NCBI RefSeq assembly: GCF_001482195.1
Contig: NZ_KQ759763.1
Span: 506,459-570,458, forward strand
Length of the DNA stretch: 64,000 bases
Source: Luteimonas abyssi
GTDB taxonomy: Bacteria; Pseudomonadota; Gammaproteobacteria; Xanthomonadales; Xanthomonadaceae
Reading direction: 5' to 3'
Shown: in pieces, positions 18,891-28,500 of the stretch
How the letters are laid out: each line of letters begins with the position of its first letter
How positions within the stretch are numbered: position 1 is the stretch's first letter
Notes under the pieces: model-generated
Told to the model about the DNA's origin: nothing
Seen by the model: only the letters and a program-made list of their open reading frames with translations
The model's database searches: none
Program-made: the position numbers and the translations under genes

Positions 18891-20294
18891 TCATTGCGCG
18901 GCGGCGGCGTCGAGCGCCGCCGTGGCGGTGCGCCAGGCATCGGCCAGGTCGACGGGACGCCCGTCCGTCCACACCGCGACGATGCGGCGGGTGGCCAGGA
19001 TGTCCTGCGTCGGATCGCCATCCACGACGACGATGTCCGCGCGGGCGCCGGCGTCGAGGCGTCCCAGGTCGTCACGGCGCAGGATGTCGGCGGCGACCGA
19101 CGTCGCAGCCTGCAGCGCCTGCACCGGCGACAGGCCGGTGGCGACGAGGGCGTCGAGCTCCTGATGGAGGGCCGCGCCCGGGAGCAGACCGGGGGCCGCC
19201 GGCAAGTCCGAACCGGCGCCGATGCGGACCCCCGCCGCCGCGAGCCGAGGCAGCAGGGCGCGGGCGAGGCGCAGGTCGGCGGCCGCGTTCGCCTGCGCAC
19301 CCGGGGCCACGACGTGGCCGGACAGCCAGGTCCAGTAGGCCTCGAAATGCGGCACGAGCAGGGCGGCGCCCGGCAGCGTGTCTGGAGCGACAGCGTCCGA
19401 GCCTGCGAAGCGGTGTGTCGCGGCCACGGTGGGCACCACCGCCATGCCGCTGGCGGCGATGTCGAGCGCGAGCGTATCGAGCAGGTCGTCGCGCAAGGTG
19501 GCCGCGGTCGGATCGCCGCCGAGCCGGCGATAGGCCAGCGCGACGCCGCCGAGGTGTTCGAGCGTCCCGACCCCGGCCGCGCCGGCCTGCACCGCATCGA
19601 TGTCGGCACCGGACAGGCCGCGGGTCAGCATCATGCCCAGATCGACCATCACCGGAAGGCCGGCCGCTTGCGCGGCCGCCAGTGCGGCGTGGAAGGCGTC
19701 CGCCGGCATGCGTTCGTAGAGCTTGATCCAGTCGATGCCGGCGGCGACCAGTGCGGCGACCGCCACGCGCGCCTGCGCGGCATCGTGGACGACCAGGGGC
19801 ATCGTGTCGGGCGCGAGCGGCTCGCCGTCGCCCAGGGGGGACGTATCGGCGCCGACGAGAACCCCGTGCGGGCCGTCGAGCATCGGTCCGCTGGCGATCA
19901 GCGTGGGCGCATACGGGCGTGCGCGCACGGCGTCGAGCATGGCCAGGGTGTTGTTGGCGTCGCGGACCGTGGTGACGCCGGCGGGTACGAACGTATCGGC
20001 GTAGTGCGGCCGCGCGTGGACGTGCAGATCGATCAGGCCCGGGAGCAGCATCGCCCGTCCGTGGTCGTGCACGGGCGCATCGCGCGGCCAGCGGCACGCG
20101 ATGCGTGGCCCTGCGCAGAGGATGCGCCCGTTCGCCATCACGATCGCGGCGTCGTCGATCACCCGCCCGTTGCGCGCGTCGAACAGGCGCCCGAGCAGCA
20201 CCGCATCCGCCGGAGGCGGCGGGCTGCATGCGCTCAGCACCAGTGCGGACAGGAAACACAGGACCGGGGACAGTCGAACGAGGCGAAATCGCAT
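18891..20294 (-). CDS. Amidohydrolase family lipoprotein
   Basis: A 467-residue exported enzyme. Lipobox LSAC puts the lipidated cysteine at residue 23 after a basic, hydrophobic signal. A composite beta-sandwich plus TIM barrel follows, with the metal-binding DLHVHA (H91, H93) and a C-terminal GSDLPAAPG segment containing the catalytic Asp region. The C-terminal RLDAGARADIVVVDGDP is the typical amidohydrolase ending. WIKLYERM may supply the carboxylated or metal-near lysine. This resembles imidazolonepropionase-like/prolidase-like amidohydrolases; the substrate is unknown. GGAG lies 5 nt upstream of the ATG. It is divergent from lhr with a 168-nt gap. Confidence 0.88.
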   Translation of the reverse strand: MRFRLVRLSPVLCFLSALVLSACSPPPPADAVLLGRLFDARNGRVIDDAAIVMANGRILCAGPRIACRWPRDAPVHDHGRAMLLPGLIDLHVHARPHYADTFVPAGVTTVRDANNTLAMLDAVRARPYAPTLIASGPMLDGPHGVLVGADTSPLGDGEPLAPDTMPLVVHDAAQARVAVAALVAAGIDWIKLYERMPADAFHAALAAAQAAGLPVMVDLGMMLTRGLSGADIDAVQAGAAGVGTLEHLGGVALAYRRLGGDPTAATLRDDLLDTLALDIAASGMAVVPTVAATHRFAGSDAVAPDTLPGAALLVPHFEAYWTWLSGHVVAPGAQANAAADLRLARALLPRLAAAGVRIGAGSDLPAAPGLLPGAALHQELDALVATGLSPVQALQAATSVAADILRRDDLGRLDAGARADIVVVDGDPTQDILATRRIVAVWTDGRPVDLADAWRTATAALDAAAAQ

Positions 20295-20462
20295 GGAAAC
20301 TCCGATGGCGAGGCTGAACGCGACAGGGGCCGGCGGTTGAAGCGGACCGGCTTCGGGCGCAGATTGGTGGGGCCGCGGACGTGCCATCGCGCTGCTCCCG
20401 TCAGATCCTCCAGATGCGCCGCGACCCGCTAAGGTCGCAACCGGCGCACCGACCACGACGCC

Positions 20463-23400
20463 ATGCCCCTCGACGCCTTCCACCCTGCCGTTTCGCGCTG
20501 GTTCAACGGCGCGTTTCCCGCGCCGACTGCGGCGCAGGCCGCGGCGTGGCCGGCGATCCGGGCGGGCCACGACGTGCTGGTATCGGCGCCCACGGGATCG
20601 GGCAAGACGCTGACCGCGTTCCTCACCGCCATCGACGGCCTGGTCCGCGAGGGGCTGGCCGCGCCGCATGGGCTGCCGGATGTCACCTCGGTCATCTACG
20701 TCTCGCCGCTCAAGGCGCTTTCGAACGACGTGCAGGTGAACCTGGAGGCGCCGCTGGCCGGGATCCGCGAGGCGCTGGCCGGACTGGGCCTGGCCGATGT
20801 GCCGATCCGTACCGCGGTGCGGACCGGCGATACGCCGCAGGCGGAACGTGCGCGGATGCGCCGCAGGCCTCCGCACATCCTGGTGACCACGCCCGAGTCG
20901 CTTTACGTGATGCTCGGCTCCGACTCCGGCCGCGCGATGCTGCAGACCGCGCGCAGCGTGATCGTCGATGAAATCCACGCCGTGGCCGGCAGCAAGCGCG
21001 GCAGCCACCTCGCCCTGAGCCTGGAGCGGCTGGATGCGCTTGCGGGCCGGCGCCTGGTGCGCGTCGGGCTGTCGGCGACGCAGAAGCCGATCGAGACCGT
21101 CGCCCGGTTCCTGGTCGGCGGCAGCGACGACGCGACCGCGCCGCCGGCCTGCACGATCGTCGACGTCGGTGCGGACAGGCCGCGCGATCTCGCGCTGGAA
21201 CTCCCGCCCACACCGCTGTCGTCGGTGCTGTCCAACGATCAGGCGGAACAGGTCTACCGGCGCATCGCGCACCTCGCCCAGCACCACCGGACCACGCTGG
21301 TGTTCGTCAACACCCGGCGCATGGCCGAGCGGGCGGCCCGGCATCTGGGCGAATTGCTGGGACGCGAGCACGTGGCCGCGCATCACGGCAGCCTGGCGAA
21401 GGAGGCGCGGCTCGATGCCGAGCAGCGGCTCAAGCGCGGCGATCTGCAGGCGCTGGTGGCGACGGCGTCGCTGGAACTGGGTATCGACATCGGCGATGTC
21501 GATCTGGTCTGCCAGATCGGCTCGCCGCGTTCGATCTCGGCGTTTCTCCAGCGCGCCGGGCGCTCGCGTCACCACGTGGGCGGCGTGCCCAAGGCGCGGT
21601 TGTTTCCCACCAGCCGCGACGAACTGGTCGAGTGCGCCGCGTTGCTGGACGGCGTGCGCCGCGGCGAGCTCGACGTGCTGCGGATGCCGCAGGCCCCGCT
21701 GGACGTGCTGTCGCAGCAGATCGTGGCCGAGACCGGCGCGCAGGATTGGGACGAGGACGCGCTGTACGCGATGTTCCTTCGCGCATGGCCGTTCCGCGCC
21801 TTGGCGCGCGCGGACTTCGACGCGGTGGTGCGCATGCTCGCCGAGGGCTACGTCGGCCGGCACGGCCCGCGTGCCGCCTGGGTGCATCGCGACGCGGTGC
21901 ACCGCCGGCTGAGCGCGCGCAAGGGTGCGCGCCGGGTGGCGTCGATGTCGGGCGGGACGATTCCGGAGACCGGCGACTACAGCGTGCTGCTCGAACCCGA
22001 CGGCCACGGCATCGGCACGGTGAACGAGGACTTCGCGGTCGAGAGCCTGGCCGGCGACGTGTTCCAGCTCGGCAACGCCAGCTACCGGATCCTGCGCATC
22101 GAGTCCGGGCGATTGCGGGTGGAGGATGCGCAGGGACAGCCGCCGAACATCCCGTTCTGGATCGGCGAGGCGCCGGGCCGCACCGATGCGCTGTCGGCGA
22201 GCGTGTCGCGGCTGCGGGAGACGATCGAGGCGCGGCTGGGGGCGCCTGCGGACATCGCCGACGGCATGCGTGCGAGCGACGTGGCGGGTGCAGCCGTCGA
22301 GGCCGGCACGGCGGCCATGGCCGCGATGGATCCGGCCGCCGCCGGCGCATCGCGTGCCGCGGCCCGTGGCGAGGTCCGGATCGGCGACGGCGAGCCGGCT
22401 GCGATCGCGCGCCGGACGCCTGACCGCCAGGGCGATGCCGATGCCGCATGCGCCTGGCTGACCGGCGAGGTCGGCCTGGACGAAGCGGCGGCGCGGCAGA
22501 TCGTCGAGTACCTGGCCGCGTCCCACGCTGCGCTGGGCGTGCTGCCGACCCAGCGCCAGGTCGTGCTCGAACGCTTCTTCGACGCCAGCGGCGGCATGCA
22601 GCTGGTGATCCACGCGCCGTTCGGCAGCCGCATCAATCGCGCCTGGGGCCTCGCCCTGCGCAAGCGGTTCTGCCGCACCTTCAACTTCGAACTGCAGGCC
22701 GCGGCCACCGAGGACGCGATCGTGCTGTCGCTGTCGACCAGCCACAGTTTCCCTCTCGACGATGTCGCACGGTTCCTGCATTCGTCCAGCGCGCTGGAGG
22801 TGCTGGTGCAGGCGCTGCTGGACGCGCCGTTGTTCGGCGTGCGCTGGCGCTGGAACGCGACCACCGCCCTGGCATTGCCGCGCTTCGCCGGCGGTCGCAA
22901 GGTGGCCCCGCAACTGCAGCGGATGAGGTCGGAGGACCTGCTGGCGGCGGTGTTCCCCGATCAGGTCGCCTGTCTGGAGAACATCGTGGGCGAGCGCGAG
23001 ATTCCCGAGCATCCTCTGGTCGCGCAGACCCTGCGCGACTGTCTGGAGGATGCGATGGATGCCCCCGGCTGGCTGGCGGTGCTGCGCGGCATCGAGGCGG
23101 GCGACATCGCGATGGTGGCGCGCGATCTGGTCGCACCGTCGCCGTTGGCGGCCGAGCCCTGCAACGCGCGGCCCTACGCCTTTCTCGACGATGCGCCGCT
23201 GGAGGAGCGACGGACCCAGGCCGTGCAGCATCGTCGCCATGCCGACCCGACCGGTGCCGACGATCTGGGCCGGTTGGATCCGCGCGCGATCGCGCGCGTG
23301 CGGGAGGATGCCTGGCCCGCGCCGGCGACGGCCGACGAGCTCCACGACGCCTTGATGACGCTCGGCGCACTGGACGACGCCGAACTGCAGACCATGCCGG

Positions 23401-25004
23401 ACGGCCCCGCACTGCTGGCGCGCCTGCTGGACGACGGCCGCGCGACGCGCATGACCCTGGCGGGTGGGACGCTGCATCTGGCGACCGAGCGTCTGCCGCT
23501 GCTGCGCGCGCTGCATCCCGACGCGCCGGTGGCGCCGGAGGTCGCGGTGCCGCGCGAGTACCTCCAGGACTGGACTTGTGAAGCCGCCTGCGTGGACCTC
23601 GTGCGCGCCCGGCTCGGCGCGCTCGGCCCGGTCGATACGCTCGCGCTGGCGAAGCCCCTCGGCCTCGATGTCGCCGAAGCGCTGCAGGCGCTGCTGGCGC
23701 TGGAGCAGGCCGGCACCGCGATGCGCGGCCGCTTCACCGGCGACCACGACGACGAGTGGTGCGAACGGGGCCTGCTGGCACGCATCCATCGCGACACGCT
23801 CGGACGCCTGCGGCGCGAGATCGAGCCGGTGCCGGTGGCCGATTACGTGCGCTTTCTCTGCGACTGGCAGCGCGCTAGTGGGCATGCACGCGCCGGGGGA
23901 CAGGAGGCGCTGCCTGGGGTGCTCTCGCAGCTGGAAGGCTTCGAGGCGCCGGCCATCGCCTGGGAATCGGAGTTGCTCGCGCTGCGTCTGCGCGACTACG
24001 CCAGCGGCTGGCTCGACGAACTGTGCACGGCCGGTCGCACCACCTGGTTGCGCCTGCGGCCGCGCGCGGCCGACACGGCGCCCGCGCGCGGCGGCAGCCT
24101 GCGCACCACGCCGGTCGTGCTATTGCCGCGGCGCGAGAGTGCGTCCTGGGTGCGGCTTGCGCCCGCGCCAGCCGCGGCCGATGCGCTGTCCTCGCGCGCG
24201 CAGCGCCTGTACGGGGTGCTGCAGCGGCAGGGGGCGTCGTTCTTCGACGAACTGGAAACCGATGCACGCCTGTTGCGGACGGAACTCGAGGATGCGCTGT
24301 CGGAACTCGTCGCGGCGGGCCTGGTGCATTGCGACAGCTTCGCCGGTCTGCGGGCGCTGCTGGTGCCGCCGTCGCGGCGTCCGTCGTCCGTCCGTCGTCG
24401 CGCACGCGGCATTCCGATGTCGGGGATCGCCGATGCCGGCCGCTGGAGCCCGGCCCGCCCATCCGCGCGTGCGGTCGGTGCGGGCGCGGCGGCCGAGTCC
24501 GACGATATCGAGTACGTCGCGAGGGTGCTGCTGCGCCGTTATGGCGTGATCGGCTGGCGCATGTTGGAGCGCGAGCCGGACTGGCTGCCGCCATGGCGCG
24601 AGCTGGTGCGCGTGTACCGGCGGCTGGAGGCGCGTGGCGAGATCCGCGGTGGCCGCTTCGTGGCCGGACTGTCGGGCGAGCAGTACGCCTTGCCCGAAGC
24701 GATCGGCCTGCTGCGTGCGGTGCGCAAGCGGCCGCATGACGGCGAATTGATCTGCGTGTCGGCGCACGATCCTTTGAATCTGGCCGGCACGGTGCTGCCG
24801 GGCGAGCGGGTGCCCAGATCGCCCGGCGCGCGCCTGGTGCTGTGCGATGGGCGTGTCGTCGGTACGCGGGTCGGGGACGTCGTCGCGTTCGGCCCTGGCG
24901 TGGGCGACGACGCGCATGCCGGGATCGAGCGGGAACTGCGGGCCAGCCCCTCGGAAAGGCGTATCCGGGCGATCAGAGACCTGCCGCTACGAACCGGTCG
25001 TTGA
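20463..25004 (+). CDS. lhr: Lhr family ATP-dependent DNA helicase (full length)
   Basis: A 1513-residue superfamily 2 helicase, close to the 1538 of E. coli Lhr. Motif I SAPTGSGKT is at 41-49, motif II DEIH at 169-172, motif III SATQKP near 205, and motif VI within QRAGRSRHH near 365. After the two RecA domains come the winged-helix and the large beta-barrel Lhr core (to about 800), then the long C-terminal extension found only in full-length Lhr (AlkZ-like winged-helix units). Lhr proteins translocate 3'-5' on DNA and unwind RNA-DNA hybrids; repair roles are proposed. The last 32 nt overlap a convergent secreted-protein gene. Confidence 0.95.
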   Translation: MPLDAFHPAVSRWFNGAFPAPTAAQAAAWPAIRAGHDVLVSAPTGSGKTLTAFLTAIDGLVREGLAAPHGLPDVTSVIYVSPLKALSNDVQVNLEAPLAGIREALAGLGLADVPIRTAVRTGDTPQAERARMRRRPPHILVTTPESLYVMLGSDSGRAMLQTARSVIVDEIHAVAGSKRGSHLALSLERLDALAGRRLVRVGLSATQKPIETVARFLVGGSDDATAPPACTIVDVGADRPRDLALELPPTPLSSVLSNDQAEQVYRRIAHLAQHHRTTLVFVNTRRMAERAARHLGELLGREHVAAHHGSLAKEARLDAEQRLKRGDLQALVATASLELGIDIGDVDLVCQIGSPRSISAFLQRAGRSRHHVGGVPKARLFPTSRDELVECAALLDGVRRGELDVLRMPQAPLDVLSQQIVAETGAQDWDEDALYAMFLRAWPFRALARADFDAVVRMLAEGYVGRHGPRAAWVHRDAVHRRLSARKGARRVASMSGGTIPETGDYSVLLEPDGHGIGTVNEDFAVESLAGDVFQLGNASYRILRIESGRLRVEDAQGQPPNIPFWIGEAPGRTDALSASVSRLRETIEARLGAPADIADGMRASDVAGAAVEAGTAAMAAMDPAAAGASRAAARGEVRIGDGEPAAIARRTPDRQGDADAACAWLTGEVGLDEAAARQIVEYLAASHAALGVLPTQRQVVLERFFDASGGMQLVIHAPFGSRINRAWGLALRKRFCRTFNFELQAAATEDAIVLSLSTSHSFPLDDVARFLHSSSALEVLVQALLDAPLFGVRWRWNATTALALPRFAGGRKVAPQLQRMRSEDLLAAVFPDQVACLENIVGEREIPEHPLVAQTLRDCLEDAMDAPGWLAVLRGIEAGDIAMVARDLVAPSPLAAEPCNARPYAFLDDAPLEERRTQAVQHRRHADPTGADDLGRLDPRAIARVREDAWPAPATADELHDALMTLGALDDAELQTMPDGPALLARLLDDGRATRMTLAGGTLHLATERLPLLRALHPDAPVAPEVAVPREYLQDWTCEAACVDLVRARLGALGPVDTLALAKPLGLDVAEALQALLALEQAGTAMRGRFTGDHDDEWCERGLLARIHRDTLGRLRREIEPVPVADYVRFLCDWQRASGHARAGGQEALPGVLSQLEGFEAPAIAWESELLALRLRDYASGWLDELCTAGRTTWLRLRPRAADTAPARGGSLRTTPVVLLPRRESASWVRLAPAPAAADALSSRAQRLYGVLQRQGASFFDELETDARLLRTELEDALSELVAAGLVHCDSFAGLRALLVPPSRRPSSVRRRARGIPMSGIADAGRWSPARPSARAVGAGAAAESDDIEYVARVLLRRYGVIGWRMLEREPDWLPPWRELVRVYRRLEARGEIRGGRFVAGLSGEQYALPEAIGLLRAVRKRPHDGELICVSAHDPLNLAGTVLPGERVPRSPGARLVLCDGRVVGTRVGDVVAFGPGVGDDAHAGIERELRASPSERRIRAIRDLPLRTGR

Positions 25005-25362
25005 GTTCGTACACCAGGCGTCCGATCTCCGGCGTGAGGCAGTCGTTGAACGCAGCCGGGTCGGCACAGCGCGCATCCACCTCGGCCGCGCGCTGGCGAA
25101 GCGCGGAGGCGGCCAGGATGGCGCGGCTGCGCGCGTAGCAATCGGCCGCTTCCGAGCCCTGGCGAAGCGGTCCGTGTCGGGCGATGCAATAGCTCATGGC
25201 GCTCGCCAGTCCGGCGGCGCTGACGGCGTGGATGGCGCGAGGCGACGAACCGTCGGCGGATGTCTGCGCGGCCACGCTGCTGACGCACATGAGAAGCGCA
25301 GCGCTGGACATGATCCGGGCAATGGACCGGCACGACCGCACGGCGAGCTGTTGCAGAGGCAT
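24973..25362 (-). CDS. Small secreted cysteine-containing protein, function unknown
   Basis: A 129-residue exported protein. A basic N-terminus and hydrophobic stretch end at VAA-QT near residue 32, giving a mature chain of about 97 residues that is mostly helical by composition and contains four cysteines (SYC, ADC, ARC, NDC), enough for two disulfides. AAGGA lies 8 nt upstream of the ATG at 25362. I do not recognise the family. It converges on and overlaps the end of lhr by 32 nt and is divergent from the giant adhesin gene, sharing with it the intergenic region that holds a perfect Clp-type site. A TATCTA on the minus strand (25445-25440) could be its -10. Confidence 0.7.
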   Translation of the reverse strand: MPLQQLAVRSCRSIARIMSSAALLMCVSSVAAQTSADGSSPRAIHAVSAAGLASAMSYCIARHGPLRQGSEAADCYARSRAILAASALRQRAAEVDARCADPAAFNDCLTPEIGRLVYELNDRFVAAGL

Positions 25363-25482
25363 GGAATGGTCCTTTTTCGTCACTTGTTGACAGTCACCGA
25401 GAGTCGATCCGTCCGAATCGAAGGAAGTGTGAAACGTTTTAGATAAACCGTGATCGAGTTGGCATTGATCGTGCTTCGTTTG

Positions 25483-25498
25483 TGTGAATCGTGTCACA
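25483..25498. promoter_or_regulatory. Perfect Clp/CRP-type operator upstream of the adhesin gene
   Basis: TGTGA (25483-25487), six bases ATCGTG, TCACA (25494-25498) match the Clp/CRP consensus TGTGA-N6-TCACA at all ten conserved positions. The centre lies 57 bp before the adhesin ATG and about 58-60 bp before a plausible start site of the divergent secreted-protein gene. A second partial inverted repeat, TGTCAC/GTGACA (25492-25512), overlaps it. Clp is the CRP-like global regulator of xanthomonads; binding here is inferred. Confidence 0.75.
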
Positions 25499-25547
25499 TA
25501 AAAATCGTGACATAGAACATGGCCTCGGGCCACAACGGAGATCGGCA

Positions 25548-28500
25548 ATGAACAGGGTATTTCGGAAAGTCTGGAACACGCGCCTGGCGCACTGGGTGGT
25601 GGCCTCGGAGTTCGCCACGGGCGACACCCCGGCCCGTGTGATCGCGGCGACCACGACGGCGCCGCGGCCGCAGCCTCTCGCCAGCGCGCTGCTGGTCCTG
25701 TGTGCCGCATCGCTCGCGTTGCCCGCCGCCGCGCAGGAGTTCACCGTGACCGACGGTACGACGCCCGCCTCGGTCGCTCCGGGCGACACCGTGACGTTCC
25801 GTGGCGACGACAACATCGGCGTCCGCCAGACCGGCAGCGATGGCGATGCCGTCGTCGAGATCACGCTCGATCCCGACCTGGCGGTCGACAGTGTCAGCGC
25901 GGGCGCGACGCGGCTCGATACCACTGGTGTGGCGATCGGCCCGAATGCGTTTCTGGGTGCCGATGGTCTGACCCTCGGCGCGGGCGCGCCCAGCCTGACC
26001 ACCTCGGGCATCGATGCCGGCGACCTGGTGATCGGCGGCGTGGCACGCGGCACCGCCGCCGACCACGCGGTCAACCTCGCGCAGCTGCAGGACGTGCAGG
26101 CGCAGGCGGCCGCGGGCTGGAACGCAACGGTCGGCGCCGAGACCCGCAACATCGGGCCCGACGGCCGCGTCACCTTCGTTGGTGACGACAACGTGCGCGT
26201 GTCGCTCGGCGGCACCGACGATGCGGCCAGCGTGCAGATCGGGCTCGCGCCCGATGTCGCCGTCACCAGCCTCACCGCAGGCGCGACACGGGTGTCCGAT
26301 GCCGGTGTCGCCATCGGCGCGGCCACGCTCGGCGCGACCGGCCTGACCGTGGCCGGCGGGCCGAGCGTGACCGGCGCGGGCATCGACGCGGGCGGGCTGC
26401 AGATCGGCGACGTCGCCGACGGCCTGGTGGCGGCCAACAGCCAGCAGGCGGTGACCGGCCACCAGCTCTACATGCTGCGCGAGGAGTTGTTCGCCGACGG
26501 TATCGGCGTGAAGTACTTCCACGCCAACTCGGTGGCCGAGGACTCCCAGGCGGTCGGCCAGGAATCGGTCGCGATCGGCCCGAACACGGTGTCCAACGGC
26601 GCCAGCAGCCTCGCCGCGGGCAACGGCGCCAGCACCACCGAAGGCGCGACGGGCAGCGTCGCCGTCGGCCAGGGCGCGCGCGCCGGCACGCCGGCGCCGG
26701 GCGCGCAGCGCGTCGACGGCGTCGGCGCCGTGGCGATCGGTCGCAATGCGGTGTCCGCCGGCAACAGCACGCTGGCGATCGGCGACGGCGCCGGGGTGAC
26801 CTCGGAGTTCGTCGACCACGCGCTGGTGATCGGCAGCGGCGCGCGCGTCAACGGGACCGCCAGCAGCCAGGCGCTGGCGATAGGCCGCCAGGCCGCCGCC
26901 AGCGGCACCAGCGCCACGGCGATCGGCCATCTCGCCAGCGCGTCCGGCGCCGCCACCCTGGCGCTGGGCCGCAGCGCGGTGGCGACCGGCGCCAGCACGC
27001 TGGCGATCGGCGACGGTGCACGGATCGAATCGACTTCGATCAACCAGGCACTGGCCGTCGGCAGCAATGCCCGCGTCTCCGGCGCCTTCAGCAGCCAGGC
27101 ATTGGCCATCGGCAACCAGGCGCACGCCAGCGCGGCGAGCGCGACCGCGGTCGGCGCGTCGGCGTTCGCGTCCGGCGCGAGCAGCATCGCGATCGGTCAG
27201 GCATCCGCCAACAGCGCCAATGCGATCGCCCTGGGCACCGGCGCCCTGGGCGGGTCGCCGGACGGGATCGCGCTGGGCACCGGTGCCGGCGTGGGCACGA
27301 ACGGCAGCAGCGCCGGCGACCGCACCTCGCACATCGCCATCGGCACCCGGGCGGGCACCGGCGTGGAGGGCAACCAGACCGTCGCGCTCGGCTACGAGGC
27401 GGGGCGCAGCGTCGTCGGGGACTACAACGTCGCCGTCGGCCCACAGGCCGGCAGCAATCTGCGCGGCGACGAGAACGTGTCGATCGGTTTTCAGGCGAAT
27501 CTCGGCGCCGGCGAGATCGACCGCGCGACCGCGGTCGGCGCGTCGACCCGGGCCGAACGCGACGCCGTCGCGTTCGGCTACCGCGCCAACGCCGTCGGCG
27601 TGGGCGGCATCGCGGTGGGCTCGGAATCCATCGCCCAAGCCGACGGGGTCGCCCTCGGCCGCAACGCCGGCGCGAGCGGCGGCAGCGTGGCGCTCGGCTT
27701 CAACTCGGTGGCCGAGGAGGCCGATGCGCAAGGCGCCGGCTTTCTCACCGGCGATATCCACAGCGCGGGCACCGTGGTGTCGGTGGGTGCGACCCCGGTC
27801 GACGGCGGCCGTGCGGCGTTGCGCCGCCGTGTCGTCAACGTGGCCGACGGCGCGCAGGGCCACGACGCGGTCAACGTGAACCAGCTGCGCGCCGCGCAGG
27901 AGGCGACCGCCAACCTCGTCAGCCCCAATCTGATCGTGAACCCCGACGGCACCTACGGCGGCTACGTCATCGACCTGGTGGACGCCGACGGCGTCACCCA
28001 GCGCTACACGAGCGTCGAGGGCGCACTGCGCGCGGTGTCGAGCGGCGAGGTCAACGTGGGCCTGCCCGCGAACGCCGTGGTCTACAACGGCGACGGCTCG
28101 ATCACCCTCAACGCGCCCGCCGGCGCGGCCAACCAGGCGGTCAGCCTGGGGCAGATGAACGCGGCGATCGACCAGAACACCGCACGCTACTACAGCATCA
28201 ACTCGGCCGATGCGGCCAACCGCGACAATGCCGGCGCCTCGGGCGCCGACGCGATCGCGATCGGCCCGCAGGCCGATGCCGACGGCGTGTCGTCGCTGGC
28301 GGTCGGCCACCAGGCCCGCGCGCTCGGCGACGAGTCGGTGGCACTGGGCTACAACGTCGCCGCGCTCTCGGCCAACGCCACCGCGATCGGCAACGGAAGC
28401 CAGGTCTACGACGAAGGCGGCGTGGCGCTGGGCCAGCGCGCGATCTCGCGCGGCCTGAATTCGGTGGTCATCGGCACCGGTGCGGAGGCCGATCCCAAGT

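Noticed and set aside
20295..23885. Long minus-strand open frame continuing from the amidohydrolase through lhr
   Set aside because: Only the part after the lipoprotein signal at 20294 resembles a protein family; the rest is the shadow of lhr in GC-rich DNA.
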